Assembly (NCBI RefSeq): GCF_001570565.1
Contig: NZ_BBXE01000023.1
Coordinates: forward strand, 124,001-188,000
Direction of reading: 5' to 3'
Length of the DNA: 64,000 nucleotides
From: Herbidospora yilanensis
Lineage (GTDB): Bacteria; Actinomycetota; Actinomycetes; Streptosporangiales; Streptosporangiaceae
Part shown: positions 45,484 through 53,844 of the stretch, one piece after another
Layout: every line of letters begins with the position of its first letter
Position numbering within the stretch: the first letter of the stretch is position 1
Translations under genes and position numbers: made by a program
Notes under the pieces: generated by a model
What the model saw: the letters and a program-made list of their open reading frames with translations, nothing else
Told to the model about the DNA's origin: nothing
Database searches by the model: none

Positions 45484-45783
45484 ATGAACAAGAAGGAACT
45501 CGTCGACGCCATCGCCGACCGTGTCGGCGACAAGAAGACGGCGACCGAAGCGATCAACGCCGTCATCGACGCAATTCAGCACGCCGTGGCCAGCGGCGAC
45601 AAGGTCTCGATCACCGGCTTCGGCGCTTTCGAAATGGCGCACAAGCCGGCCCGCACCGCGCGCAACCCTTCCACGGGGGAGCCGATCAAGGTCGCCGAGA
45701 GCTGGGCGCCGAAGTTCCGTCCGGGGGCCGATTTCAAGGAACTGGTCAACGCGGGCGGGAAGAAGGCGCACAAGAAGAAGTAG
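45484..45783 (+). CDS. hup: HU-family DNA-binding protein
   Basis: 99 residues. MNKKELVDAIADRVGDKKTATEAI, KVSITGFGAFE, and the DNA-binding arm RTARNPSTGEPIKVAESWAPKFRPGADFKELVN are canonical. The C-terminus KKAHKKK is a short basic tail, as in the smaller actinobacterial HU (HupA type) rather than the long Lys-rich HupS. Nucleoid protein that bends DNA. Strong GGGGGAGG site; own terminator. Confidence 0.95.
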   Translation: MNKKELVDAIADRVGDKKTATEAINAVIDAIQHAVASGDKVSITGFGAFEMAHKPARTARNPSTGEPIKVAESWAPKFRPGADFKELVNAGGKKAHKKK

Positions 45784-45797
45784 TCACACCTGCGGAA

Positions 45798-45845
45798 AAC
45801 GGCGCACCCGATGCACGATCGTTTCGGGGGCGCCGTTCCTTTTTA
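45798..45845 (+). terminator. Terminator after the HU gene
   Basis: AACGGCGCACCCG (45798-45810) pairs with CGGGGGCGCCGTT (45825-45837), one mismatch, then CCTTTTT. Its right end touches the stop of the convergent TetR gene. Confidence 0.85.
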
Positions 45846-46760
45846 CGGCACCGGAAATGTGCTGAGCGTAATGAACGAGATCGTGCCGTCGGTCAGCACG
45901 ATGTTGACCCGCTGGCCCGGCCGGAGCAGCCGCAGCGGGCCCGCGTCGAAGGCCGCGGCCGGGAACGGCACCTCGGTGCCGTCGTCGAGGTAGACCGACC
46001 CTGAGCGGGTGTCGTCGTCGAAGGTCTTCACCGTCGCCTGCACGCCGTCAGGGTAGTCGATGTAGGACGCCAGGCCTCTGAGGATGACGTCGAGCCCGAG
46101 GTCGAACCGGTAGTCGTTGGTCTCGCCGGTCATGTAGGGCGCCATCGCCGTCAGGTTCGGGTAGTCGTCGGCCGGCAGGTCGCGGAAGTAGCCCTCCAGT
46201 TGTTCCATGACCTCGGCCCACTCCTCCGGGGTGGAGGCCTTGAAACGCTGCTCCCAGGTGCTCTCCTCAAGGGTGAAGCCTTCGAGGAAGGTCGACAGCA
46301 GGTCGCCCGCGATGGCGGCGACCCGGTCGGGCAGGCCGCCGGAGCGCAGGATCGCCATCAGCCTCTCGACGTTGGGCATCAGCTCGGGCGTGAACGGCAC
46401 GTGCTGCATCGAGATCCAGGCCAGGTCGCGATGGGCGCGCAGGCGCTCCCGGCCGGCCCGCGCGAAGTCCTTGACCTGCCGCATCCAGTTCGCCGGGTCG
46501 GGCTCGGGCAGGCCGTCGCCGACGAACATGCGCTCGTACATGAGCTTGAACAGCTCTTCCTTGTTCTGCACGTGGGCGTAGAGGGCCGAGACCGCGACGC
46601 CGAGTTCGGCGGCGACCTGGCGCATGCTCAGGCGGTGGTAGCCCTCGCGGTCGAGCACGACGTAGGCCGCGTCGACGATGCGGTCGCGGCTGAGCGGGAC
46701 CTTGGCCGGACGCTTGGGCTCCTGCTCGTTCTTCTCCCATGGGGGCGTCGGCATGGTCAT
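45843..46760 (-). CDS. TetR-family repressor fused to a C-terminal cold-shock-like domain
   Basis: 305 residues. N-terminal helix-turn-helix LSRDRIVDAAYVVLDREGYHRLSMRQVAAELGVAVSALYAHVQNKEEL, then a TetR_C-type ligand domain to about 225. The last 75 residues are an extra domain: GVQATVKTFDDDTRSGSVYLDDG, then FDAGPLRLLRPGQRVNIVL and ISFITLSTFPVP. That resembles the small cold-shock-like OB domains of actinobacteria. TetR repressors normally end before this point. It is divergent from an MFS exporter with four palindromic boxes between them, so it likely represses the exporter and itself. Confidence 0.82.
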   Translation of the reverse strand: MTMPTPPWEKNEQEPKRPAKVPLSRDRIVDAAYVVLDREGYHRLSMRQVAAELGVAVSALYAHVQNKEELFKLMYERMFVGDGLPEPDPANWMRQVKDFARAGRERLRAHRDLAWISMQHVPFTPELMPNVERLMAILRSGGLPDRVAAIAGDLLSTFLEGFTLEESTWEQRFKASTPEEWAEVMEQLEGYFRDLPADDYPNLTAMAPYMTGETNDYRFDLGLDVILRGLASYIDYPDGVQATVKTFDDDTRSGSVYLDDGTEVPFPAAAFDAGPLRLLRPGQRVNIVLTDGTISFITLSTFPVP

Positions 46761-46778
46761 GGCCCAAGCCTTTCAGAT

Positions 46779-46847
46779 GAACAGTGTTCTTGATTACTGA
46801 ACACTGTTCATGCTAGAACAGTGTTCACTTCATTATGAACACTGTTC
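46779..46847. promoter_or_regulatory. Four-box TetR operator array
   Basis: Four perfect 11-bp palindromes, GAACAGTGTTC or GAACACTGTTC (same box, either strand), at 46779, 46799, 46816 and 46837. Centre spacings are 20, 17 and 21 bp. Boxes are often flanked by T and A (TGAACACTGTTCA). They fill the whole divergent promoter region. Confidence 0.88.
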
Positions 46848-46866
46848 TCCTCCCGGGGGTAATCGC

Positions 46867-48309
46867 ATGTCCCACCCGACGGTCACGGAGGTGACGGAGG
46901 GCTACCGGTGGCGCTGGCCCGCCCTCTTCGTCATCCTCGGCGCCGAGATCATGGACCTGATCGACGCCATGGTCACCAACATCGCCGGCCCGCACATCCA
47001 GGCCGAGCTCGGCGGTTCCGAGACGCTGCTCCAGTGGCTCGGCGCCGCCTACACCCTGGCCATGGCCACCGGCCTGCTCACCGGCGGCCGGCTCGGCGAC
47101 GTCTTCGGCCGCCGCCGCATGTTCCTCGTCGGCGCCGTCGGCTTCACCGTCAGCTCGTTGCTCTGCGGCCTGGCGATGTCGCCCGAGATGCTCGTCGCCG
47201 CACGCGCCCTCCAGGGCCTGTTCGCCGCCGTCATGCTGCCGCAGGGGCTCGGCATGTTGCGCGAGATGTTCCCGCCCGCGGAGATGGGCAAGGCGTTCGG
47301 CATGTTCGGGCCGGTCATGGGCCTGGCGTCGGTCGGGGGGCCGATCCTGGCCGGGTGGCTGGTCGACGCCGACTTCTTCGGCACCGGCTGGCGCATGATC
47401 TTCCTGATCAACCTGCCCGTCGGGCTGCTGGCCGTCGCGGGCGGCCTGCGCTACCTGCCCGAGTCGAAGTCGCCCACCCCGCCCTCGCTCGATCTGCTGG
47501 GTGTCGTGCTCGCGTCGGTCGCCGGGCTGCTCGTCGTGTTCCCGCTGGTCCAGGGCCGTGAGCACGACTGGCCCGCGTGGGCCTTCGTGATGCTGGCCGC
47601 CTCGGTCGCGGTGTTCGGATTGTTCGGGTGGTACCAGGGCCGGCGCACCCGCACCGGGCGCGACCCGCTGATCGAGGGCAGCCTGTTCCGCAAGCGCGCC
47701 TTCAACGGCGGCCTGGTCACCGGGCTCGTCTTCTTCTCCGGCATGTCGGGCTTCATGCTCGTCTTCAACCTCTACACCCAGATCGGGCTGCACTACTCGC
47801 CGCTGAAGGCGGGCCTGGCCGGCGTCCCGTGGTCGATCGGCATGATCATCGGCTTCGGGCTGGTCCAGCCGCTCATGAAGCACGGCCGGGCCTGCCTCCA
47901 GGGCGGCGCGCTGCTGATGACCCTCGGTGTCGTGCTCGTCTGGGTGACCCTCCGGCTCGCCGGGCTCGGCGTCACCCCCTGGCAGCTCACCCCCGCCCTG
48001 ATCGTCACCGGCGTCGGCATGGGCTTCCTGATGGCGCCCTTCTTCAACCTGGTGCTCGCCGGGGTGGAGCCCCACGAGACCGGCTCGGCCTCGGGCACGC
48101 TCACGGCGGTGCAGCAGCTCGGCGGCGCGTTCGGGGTGGCGCTGCTCGGCACGGTCTTCTTCGACCTGCTCGGCGACGTGCCCAGCCCCGGCACGTTCGA
48201 GACCGCGATGGAGACCACGCTCTGGGTGGTGGCCGGGATGTTGCTGCTCACCTTCGTGGTGTCGTTCCTGCTGCCCACGCACGTCAGGGAAGAGGACCTG
48301 CAGCACTAA
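46867..48309 (+). CDS. MFS multidrug exporter (DHA2/EmrB-QacA type)
   Basis: 480 residues from ATG 46867, about 14 membrane helices. N-terminal MDLIDAMVTNIAGPHIQAELGGSETLLQWLGAAYTLAMATGLL, motif A-like GGRLGDVFGRRRMFLVG, motif C-like GMFGPVMGLASVGGPILAGWLV. It probably exports a drug or natural product by proton antiport. Repressed, by inference, through the four-box array. Its stop overlaps that of cofC in CTAA. Confidence 0.9.
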   Translation: MSHPTVTEVTEGYRWRWPALFVILGAEIMDLIDAMVTNIAGPHIQAELGGSETLLQWLGAAYTLAMATGLLTGGRLGDVFGRRRMFLVGAVGFTVSSLLCGLAMSPEMLVAARALQGLFAAVMLPQGLGMLREMFPPAEMGKAFGMFGPVMGLASVGGPILAGWLVDADFFGTGWRMIFLINLPVGLLAVAGGLRYLPESKSPTPPSLDLLGVVLASVAGLLVVFPLVQGREHDWPAWAFVMLAASVAVFGLFGWYQGRRTRTGRDPLIEGSLFRKRAFNGGLVTGLVFFSGMSGFMLVFNLYTQIGLHYSPLKAGLAGVPWSIGMIIGFGLVQPLMKHGRACLQGGALLMTLGVVLVWVTLRLAGLGVTPWQLTPALIVTGVGMGFLMAPFFNLVLAGVEPHETGSASGTLTAVQQLGGAFGVALLGTVFFDLLGDVPSPGTFETAMETTLWVVAGMLLLTFVVSFLLPTHVREEDLQH

Positions 48310-48938
48310 CCGGGCAGCACCAGCCTCGCCACGGCGGCGGTGTGGGGCCCCAGGCCCAGCGCCGCCGCCGCGGCCAGGTCCTCGATCGTGTCGACGTCGC
48401 GGCGGACCGAGTCGACGCCGGCCAGGCAGAGCTCCTTGGCGCCGCCCGACAGGTGCCGCGCCCGCGACTCGCCGCCGAACCCCGGCCGGAAGGCCACCCC
48501 GGGGCGTGCCGCGTAGAGGACGGTCCCCACGTCGGCGGCGTCGGGCAGGAACGACTGGTCGAACTCGGCCGCCGCCGCCAGCACCCTGGTCAGCTCGCGG
48601 GGGCGCAGCGCGGGCAGGTCGGCCTGGAGGGCGGCCACCGCCCCGGTGGCGCTCGCCGCCCCGGCCCGCAGGGCCGCGTTCAGCCCGACGTCGGGGTCCG
48701 GTACGACGTCCGCACCCAACCCCGCCAGCACGGCCGCCGGTCTCGGGTCGGCCGTCACCACGATCACCCGGGCGACCCCCTCGGCCGACAGCGCGGCCGT
48801 CACCGTGTCGGCGGCCACCGCCACCGCCAGGTCCTCCCGATGGGGCCCCGCCGCGGCGGCCAGCCGGGTCTTGGCCCTGATCAGGGTCTTGACGGGGATG
48901 ACGATCGTCCATCCGAGCCGTTGCATGACACCAAGCAT
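48306..48938 (-). CDS. cofC: 2-phospho-L-lactate (phosphoenolpyruvate) guanylyltransferase
   Basis: 210 residues from ATG 48938 (a second ATG at 48926). It activates 2-phospholactate or phosphoenolpyruvate with GTP for cofactor F420. Markers: WTIVIPVKTLIRAKTRLAAAAG, DVVPDPDVGLNAALRAG, AALQADLPALRPREL, FGGESRARHL and RRDVDTIEDLAAA. Divergent from plsC, a common actinobacterial arrangement. Confidence 0.9.
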   Translation of the reverse strand: MLGVMQRLGWTIVIPVKTLIRAKTRLAAAAGPHREDLAVAVAADTVTAALSAEGVARVIVVTADPRPAAVLAGLGADVVPDPDVGLNAALRAGAASATGAVAALQADLPALRPRELTRVLAAAAEFDQSFLPDAADVGTVLYAARPGVAFRPGFGGESRARHLSGGAKELCLAGVDSVRRDVDTIEDLAAAAALGLGPHTAAVARLVLPG

Positions 48939-49007
48939 CGCGCCTCGACATCCGCTCCGGCCAACCGGGACACTAGGGGTCCTTACCGTGACAGACCGAG
49001 GTGTTCG

Positions 49008-49682
49008 ATGAGCCGCCGCCCCGGGCGACCGTCCCGATTCTGGGAGACGGTCGCCGTCGTGATCATCAAGCCGCTTTCCCTGCTGCTCGTGAAGCACGAC
49101 TGGCGCCGCCTCGACCGCATCCCCCGGACCGGCGGCGTGATCGTCGTCGCCAACCACCTGTCGTGGACCGATCCGGTGCTGCTCGGCCACCTGCTCTACG
49201 CCTCCGGGCGCTGGCCGGTCGTGCTGGCCAAGTCGGGGGTGTTCGCCGTGCCGGTCCTGGGCAAGGTGATCGCCGCGCTGCGCGCCATCCCGGTCTATCG
49301 CGGCAGCTCCGAGGCCACCCGCTCGCTGCACGACGCCGAGGAGCGCCTGGCCGAGGGCGCCTCGATCCTGTTCTATCCCGAGGGGACGATCACCCGCGAC
49401 CCCGACCTGTGGCCGATGGCCGGCAAGACCGGCGCGGCCCGCCTGGCGCTGGCGACGGGCACCCCGGTGATCCCGATCGCCCACTGGGGGGCGCAGGAAC
49501 TGCTGCCGTACGGCGAGAAGAAGCCCCGGCTGTTCCCCCGCAAGACCTTCAAGGCGATCGTCGGCGAACCGGTCGACCTGTCGGGGTTCGAAGACCGCCC
49601 GACAGAGGCGACGGCCGAGATCATGCGCGCCGTCACCCTGCTCCTCGCGGAGCTGCGGGGCGAGAAGGCGCCTGACGCCTAA
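49008..49682 (+). CDS. plsC: 1-acyl-sn-glycerol-3-phosphate acyltransferase
   Basis: 224 residues from ATG 49008. The acyltransferase motifs are NHLSWTDPVLL (HxxxxD), AIPVYRG and FYPEGTITRD. A hydrophobic N-terminus (FWETVAVVIIKPLSLLLV) anchors it to the membrane. Makes phosphatidic acid from lysophosphatidate. gpsA, which supplies glycerol-3-phosphate, follows in the same direction. Confidence 0.92.
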   Translation: MSRRPGRPSRFWETVAVVIIKPLSLLLVKHDWRRLDRIPRTGGVIVVANHLSWTDPVLLGHLLYASGRWPVVLAKSGVFAVPVLGKVIAALRAIPVYRGSSEATRSLHDAEERLAEGASILFYPEGTITRDPDLWPMAGKTGAARLALATGTPVIPIAHWGAQELLPYGEKKPRLFPRKTFKAIVGEPVDLSGFEDRPTEATAEIMRAVTLLLAELRGEKAPDA

Positions 49683-49703
49683 TCACCGCGTACGGTGAGC
49701 ACC

Positions 49704-50708
49704 ATGACCAAGGCTGCCGTTTTCGGGTCCGGTTCGTGGGGCACCATGTTCGCGCTCATTCTCGCCGAGGCGGGCACGAAGACCACGCTGTGGGGCCGCC
49801 GGCCCGATCTCATCGAGGCGATCAACCAGCGCCACGAGAACCCCGACTATCTGCCCGGACTGCGGCTGCCCGACACGGTGCGCGCGACCACCGACCCGGC
49901 CGAGGCGATGGACGGCGCGGAGTACGTCGTGCTGGCCGTGCCCTCGCAGACCCTGCGTGCCAACCTGGAGGTCTGGCGGCCCTGGTTGCCGCCGCGGGCG
50001 GTGCTGGTCAGCCTGATGAAGGGCATCGAGTTGTCCACGACCAAGCGGATGAGCGAGGTCATCGAAGAGGTCGGCGGGGTGCCGCGGGAGCGGATCGCCG
50101 TCGTGTCCGGCCCCAACCTGGTGGGCGAGCTGGCCCAGCGGCAGCCGGGGTCGACGGTCGTGGCGTGCTCCGACGAGGCGGTGGCCGCCCGGTTGCAGGA
50201 GGCGATCCACCTGCCGTGGTTCCGGACCTACACCAACACCGACGTGGTCGGCGTCGAGGTCGGGGGCGCGGTCAAGAACGTGATCGCGCTCGCGGTGGGG
50301 GTGTCGGCCGGCATGGGCATGGGCGACAACCTGGCCGCGACGCTGATGACCAGGGGCCTGGCCGAGATCTCCCGGCTGGGCGTGGTGCTGGGCGCCGATC
50401 AGCACACCTTCGCCGGACTCGCCGGGATGGGCGATCTCATAGCCACATGTACTTCTCCGTTGTCCCGTAACCGCACTTTCGGTGAGAATCTTGGGCGCGG
50501 TATGACCTTCGACGAGGTCGTCTCCGTGACCAAGCAGACCGCCGAGGGGGTCAAGTCGTGCGAGTCGGTGCTGGAGCTCGCCAGGAAACACGACGTCGAG
50601 ATGCCCATCACCGAGGTGGTGGTCGGGGTCGTGCACGACGGGATGACCCCCGGCGAGGCGGCGATGCTCCTGATGTCCCGCACCCCGAAACCAGAGCGCT
50701 ACGTGTGA
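49704..50708 (+). CDS. gpsA: Glycerol-3-phosphate dehydrogenase [NAD(P)+]
   Basis: 334 residues from ATG 49704 (GTG 49695 is an in-frame alternative). Rossmann motif FGSGSWGTMFALILAEAG, catalytic Lys in EVGGAVKNVIALAVG, and GMGDLIATCTSPLSRNRTFG near the C-terminus. Produces sn-glycerol-3-phosphate for phospholipids, in line with plsC next door. Confidence 0.96.
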   Translation: MTKAAVFGSGSWGTMFALILAEAGTKTTLWGRRPDLIEAINQRHENPDYLPGLRLPDTVRATTDPAEAMDGAEYVVLAVPSQTLRANLEVWRPWLPPRAVLVSLMKGIELSTTKRMSEVIEEVGGVPRERIAVVSGPNLVGELAQRQPGSTVVACSDEAVAARLQEAIHLPWFRTYTNTDVVGVEVGGAVKNVIALAVGVSAGMGMGDNLAATLMTRGLAEISRLGVVLGADQHTFAGLAGMGDLIATCTSPLSRNRTFGENLGRGMTFDEVVSVTKQTAEGVKSCESVLELARKHDVEMPITEVVVGVVHDGMTPGEAAMLLMSRTPKPERYV

Positions 50709-50724
50709 GAGCGGGGGACGCCCG

Positions 50725-51996
50725 GTGAGACGAGCTCGTGAACCACAACGCGGGCCGCAGCTGTCCTCCGGCCGCCCCCCGGTCGCTCTCGGAGAGAACA
50801 CCCGCGCCGTGCACCTGCCCAAGCCTCCGTCGCCCGGGCAGGAGCCCATCGGGCAGCCCGTCTGGCGGTCGGCCTCGTGGGCCTTCGACTCCTCGGGCGA
50901 CCACGCCGACGTGATCGCCGAACACCGGCCGGGATACGCGTACAGCCGCATCGACAATCCGACCGTCGACGCCTTCGCCGCCGCGGTGGCCGCCCTTGAG
51001 GGGGCCGCCGCGCCGGAGGACGTCGCCGGCCAGGCCTTCTCCTCCGGGATGGCGGCGATCACCGGGACCCTGCTCACCTTCCTGGGCAACGGCTCCCACG
51101 TCGTCGCCCCGGCGCCGGTGAACGGGGCCACCCACAAGCTGCTCGCCGGCGTGTTGTCGCGTTTCGGGGTGTCGGCCGACTTCGTCGACTACGCCGACCT
51201 GCGCGGGGCGCGGGCCGCGATCCGGCCCACCACCAAGATCGTGTACGCCGAGACGCTCGCCGACCCCACCATGGCGGTGGCCGACATCCGGGGCCTCTAC
51301 CAGGTCGCCCGGGAGGCGGGCGCGCTGCTGGTGGTCGACTCGACGTTCGCCACCCCGGTCGTCTGCCGCCCGCTCGAACACGGCGCCGACCTCGTCATCC
51401 ACTCGGCGACCAAATACATGGGCGGCCACGACGACTGCGCCGGCGGCGTGGTGGTCGGCCGCCCCGACCTGGTCGCCAAGGTCCGCCAGACCCGCATCGA
51501 CACCGGCTCGGCGCTCTCGCCCGACGAGGCCTTCCTGCTGCGCCGGGGCCTGGAGACCCTGCCGCTGCGGGTCCGCCGCATGTGCTCGACCGCCATGGTC
51601 TTCGCGGCGTCGCTGGCCAGGCATCCGCACGTCCGGCGGGTCGACTACCCGGGCCTGCCCACCCATCCGGGCCACCAGACCGCCCGGCACCTGTTCGACT
51701 CCGGCCCCGAGGGCACCCGGTTCGGCGCGGTCGTCACCCTCATCCCCCACGGCGGGTTCGAGGCCGGGGTGGCGCTGACCGACCGGCTCCGCACCGCCGC
51801 CATCGCGCCCTCGATGGGCGGCACCCACACCAAGGCCGTCCATCTGGCCTCGGTGGCGCGCTCCGACGAGGCCCCGCCGGGGGGCGACGCCGGGGCCGTG
51901 CGGTTCGCCATCGGGCTCGAAGACGCCGAGGACCTGATCGCCGACGTCACCCAGGCGCTCGACGCATTGGGCTCTTTGCCCCGAGCTCGGACCTGA
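50725..51996 (+). CDS. Cys/Met-metabolism PLP-dependent enzyme (trans-sulfuration family)
   Basis: 423 residues from GTG 50725. PLP lysine in IHSATKYMGGHDD; also GYAYSRIDNPTVDAF, FSSGMAAI, and YAETLADPTMAVADI where the family has ET.xNP. It is related to cystathionine gamma-synthase/lyase; the exact reaction cannot be read from sequence. The Asn-to-Asp/Thr changes near TLADPT depart from typical members. Lies between gpsA and ddl as in other actinobacteria. Confidence 0.85.
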   Translation: MRRAREPQRGPQLSSGRPPVALGENTRAVHLPKPPSPGQEPIGQPVWRSASWAFDSSGDHADVIAEHRPGYAYSRIDNPTVDAFAAAVAALEGAAAPEDVAGQAFSSGMAAITGTLLTFLGNGSHVVAPAPVNGATHKLLAGVLSRFGVSADFVDYADLRGARAAIRPTTKIVYAETLADPTMAVADIRGLYQVAREAGALLVVDSTFATPVVCRPLEHGADLVIHSATKYMGGHDDCAGGVVVGRPDLVAKVRQTRIDTGSALSPDEAFLLRRGLETLPLRVRRMCSTAMVFAASLARHPHVRRVDYPGLPTHPGHQTARHLFDSGPEGTRFGAVVTLIPHGGFEAGVALTDRLRTAAIAPSMGGTHTKAVHLASVARSDEAPPGGDAGAVRFAIGLEDAEDLIADVTQALDALGSLPRART

Positions 51997-52036
51997 CGAG
52001 GCGTTTTTCCACCTCGACAGGATAGATTCGGACCTC

Positions 52037-53131
52037 ATGAACCGGATTCGAGTCGCCGTCGTCTTCGGCGGGCGCAACTCCGAGCACGCGGTGTCGCTGA
52101 TGGGTGCCGGGAGCGTCCTGTCGGTGATCGACCGTGAGCGATATGAGGTCGTGCCGATCGGCATCGCACCGGACGGCCGCTGGGTCATCGCGGCCGACAC
52201 CCAGAGCTTCACGATCGAGGACGGCGCCCTGCCGGTCGTCGACACCAGCGGATCGGCGCTGGCCATCCCACCCGGCGACGGCTCCCTGGTCGCCCTCGAC
52301 CCGGGCGACGTCCCGCGCTCGCTCGGCGCGGTCGACGTGGTCTTCCCGGTCATGCACGGCCCCTTCGCGGAGGACGGCACCATCCAGGGCCTGCTGGAGA
52401 TGGCCGGGGTCCGGTACGTCGGCTCGGGGGTGCTCGCGAGTGCCGTTGGTATGGACAAGGCGTACATGAAGGCCGTCCTGAATTCGGCCGGGCTGCCGGT
52501 CGGGCCGTACGTCGTGGTGGCCGACCGGACCTGGCGGACCGACCGCCACCGGGTGCTCAAGGAGGTCGAGGAGCTCGGCTGGCCGGTCTTCGTGAAGCCC
52601 GCGCGGGCCGGGTCGTCGCAGGGCATCTCCAAGGCCGCGACGCCCGAGGAACTGGAGACCGCGATCGAGTTCGCCCGCGAGCACGACCCGAAGGTCCTGG
52701 TCGAGGCCGCCATTCCCGGCCGCGAGATCGAGTGTGCCGTGCTGCAGGGCCTCGGCGACGAGCCGCCGGCCGCGAGTGTGCCCGGCGAGGTGCTGGTCAT
52801 GGGCGGGCAGGAGTTCTTCGACTTCGAGGCCAAGTACTACCCCGACCAGATGGCCCTGCGGGTCCCCGCCGACCTCCCAGAAGAGGTGGCCGAGGAGATC
52901 AGGGCCATGGCGGTGCGCGCGTACGAGGCCCTGGGCTGCGAGGGGTTGTCGCGGGTGGACTTCTTCTACACGCCCGACGGCCGGCTGATCCTCAACGAGA
53001 TCAACACGATGCCCGGGTTCACGTCGCTCTCGGTGGCGCCCCAGCTCTGGGCGGCGACCGGGCTGCCCTATCCGGAGCTCGTCGACCGGCTGATCCGGCT
53101 GGCCCTGCAGCGCCCGCTGGGCCTGCGCTAG
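52037..53131 (+). CDS. ddl: D-alanine-D-alanine ligase
   Basis: 364 residues, ATP-grasp enzyme of peptidoglycan synthesis. Markers: VVFGGRNSEHAVSLMGAGSVL, VFPVMHGPFAEDGTIQGLLEMAGVRYVGSGVLAS, MDKAYMKAVL, FVKPARAGSSQGISK and FFYTPDGRLILNEINTMPGFTSLS (metal ligands E and N). TAGATT at 52023 may be the -10. Its stop overlaps that of the convergent DUF3515 gene (CTAG). Confidence 0.96.
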   Translation: MNRIRVAVVFGGRNSEHAVSLMGAGSVLSVIDRERYEVVPIGIAPDGRWVIAADTQSFTIEDGALPVVDTSGSALAIPPGDGSLVALDPGDVPRSLGAVDVVFPVMHGPFAEDGTIQGLLEMAGVRYVGSGVLASAVGMDKAYMKAVLNSAGLPVGPYVVVADRTWRTDRHRVLKEVEELGWPVFVKPARAGSSQGISKAATPEELETAIEFAREHDPKVLVEAAIPGREIECAVLQGLGDEPPAASVPGEVLVMGGQEFFDFEAKYYPDQMALRVPADLPEEVAEEIRAMAVRAYEALGCEGLSRVDFFYTPDGRLILNEINTMPGFTSLSVAPQLWAATGLPYPELVDRLIRLALQRPLGLR

Positions 53132-53550
53132 GGGATCGTGGCCTTGATCGGTTCGGCGAGGTCGACCAGGACGCTGCCAGGCTGATGGTTCGCCGAGATC
53201 GTCACCTCGACGTAGGCCTCGCGGTTGACCGAGGTGAACAGGGTCGGACGCGCGGGATCGGCGAACCAGCCGACCCCGTTGACGTCGCTCACCTCGGCCG
53301 TCGGCTCCATCGCGGCCGGGCGGGCCACGCCGCAGCGCAGCGCGATCTCCCCGGCCCCCCACACGGCCGTGTAGGGGGACACCGGATCGGTCTCGGTGCG
53401 GGCCAGGCCCTCGATGGTGGCGGGCAGTTTCGCGGCCAGGGCCTGGCAGGCGGTCGCGGCGGCCCCTTCGGGGGCCGGTGGGTCGAGGCGCACCGTCTGG
53501 GCGCACCCCGCCGCCGCCAGCACCGCCACGATCAACCAGCCACGCTTCAT
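53128..53550 (-). CDS. DUF3515 lipoprotein
   Basis: 140 residues. Lipoprotein signal MKRGWLIVAVLAAAGC with lipobox AAGC. The mature part has TACQALAAKLPATIEGLAR, then ALRCGV and VGWFADPARPTLFTSVNREAYVEVTI. This family is regularly found beside ddl in actinobacteria, hinting at an envelope role, but no function is known. Overlaps the start of the AsnC-type gene stop by 4 bp. Confidence 0.88.
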   Translation of the reverse strand: MKRGWLIVAVLAAAGCAQTVRLDPPAPEGAAATACQALAAKLPATIEGLARTETDPVSPYTAVWGAGEIALRCGVARPAAMEPTAEVSDVNGVGWFADPARPTLFTSVNREAYVEVTISANHQPGSVLVDLAEPIKATIP

Positions 53551-53780
53551 ATGTGGACGATAGGGCAGGTCAGCGTGCGGGTGATGCCCTTGACGGACTG
53601 GATCTGGGCGACCACCAGCTTGCCGAGCTCGTCGACGTTGTTGGCCTCGGCCCGGACGATCACGTCGTAGGGGCCGGTCACGTCTTCGGCTTGGGTGACC
53701 CCTGGGATCTTCGCGATGGTCTCGGCCACCGCCGCGGCCTTGCCGACCTCGGTCTGGATAAGGATGTAGGCCTGCACCAT
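53547..53780 (-). CDS. Stand-alone Lrp/AsnC ligand-binding (RAM) domain protein
   Basis: 77 residues. VQAYILIQTEVGKAAAVAETIAKIPGVTQAEDVTGPYDVIVRAEA and GITRTLTCPIVHI match the RAM domain of Lrp/AsnC proteins. No DNA-binding domain is present, so it may oligomerise with full-length Lrp proteins or simply bind a ligand. Located upstream of DUF3515 with a 4-bp overlap, and divergent from thiL. Confidence 0.9.
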   Translation of the reverse strand: MVQAYILIQTEVGKAAAVAETIAKIPGVTQAEDVTGPYDVIVRAEANNVDELGKLVVAQIQSVKGITRTLTCPIVHI

Positions 53781-53844
53781 CAGGTCCTCCCGGGATTGAT
53801 CACCACCGAAAGGTCAAGGTACCCCGAACACCAGGAGGTGTGAC

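Noticed and set aside
47577-49007. Upstream extension of the plsC frame
   Set aside because: It overlaps the MFS gene and cofC in other frames and is Arg/Pro/His-rich; ATG 49008 starts the conserved part.
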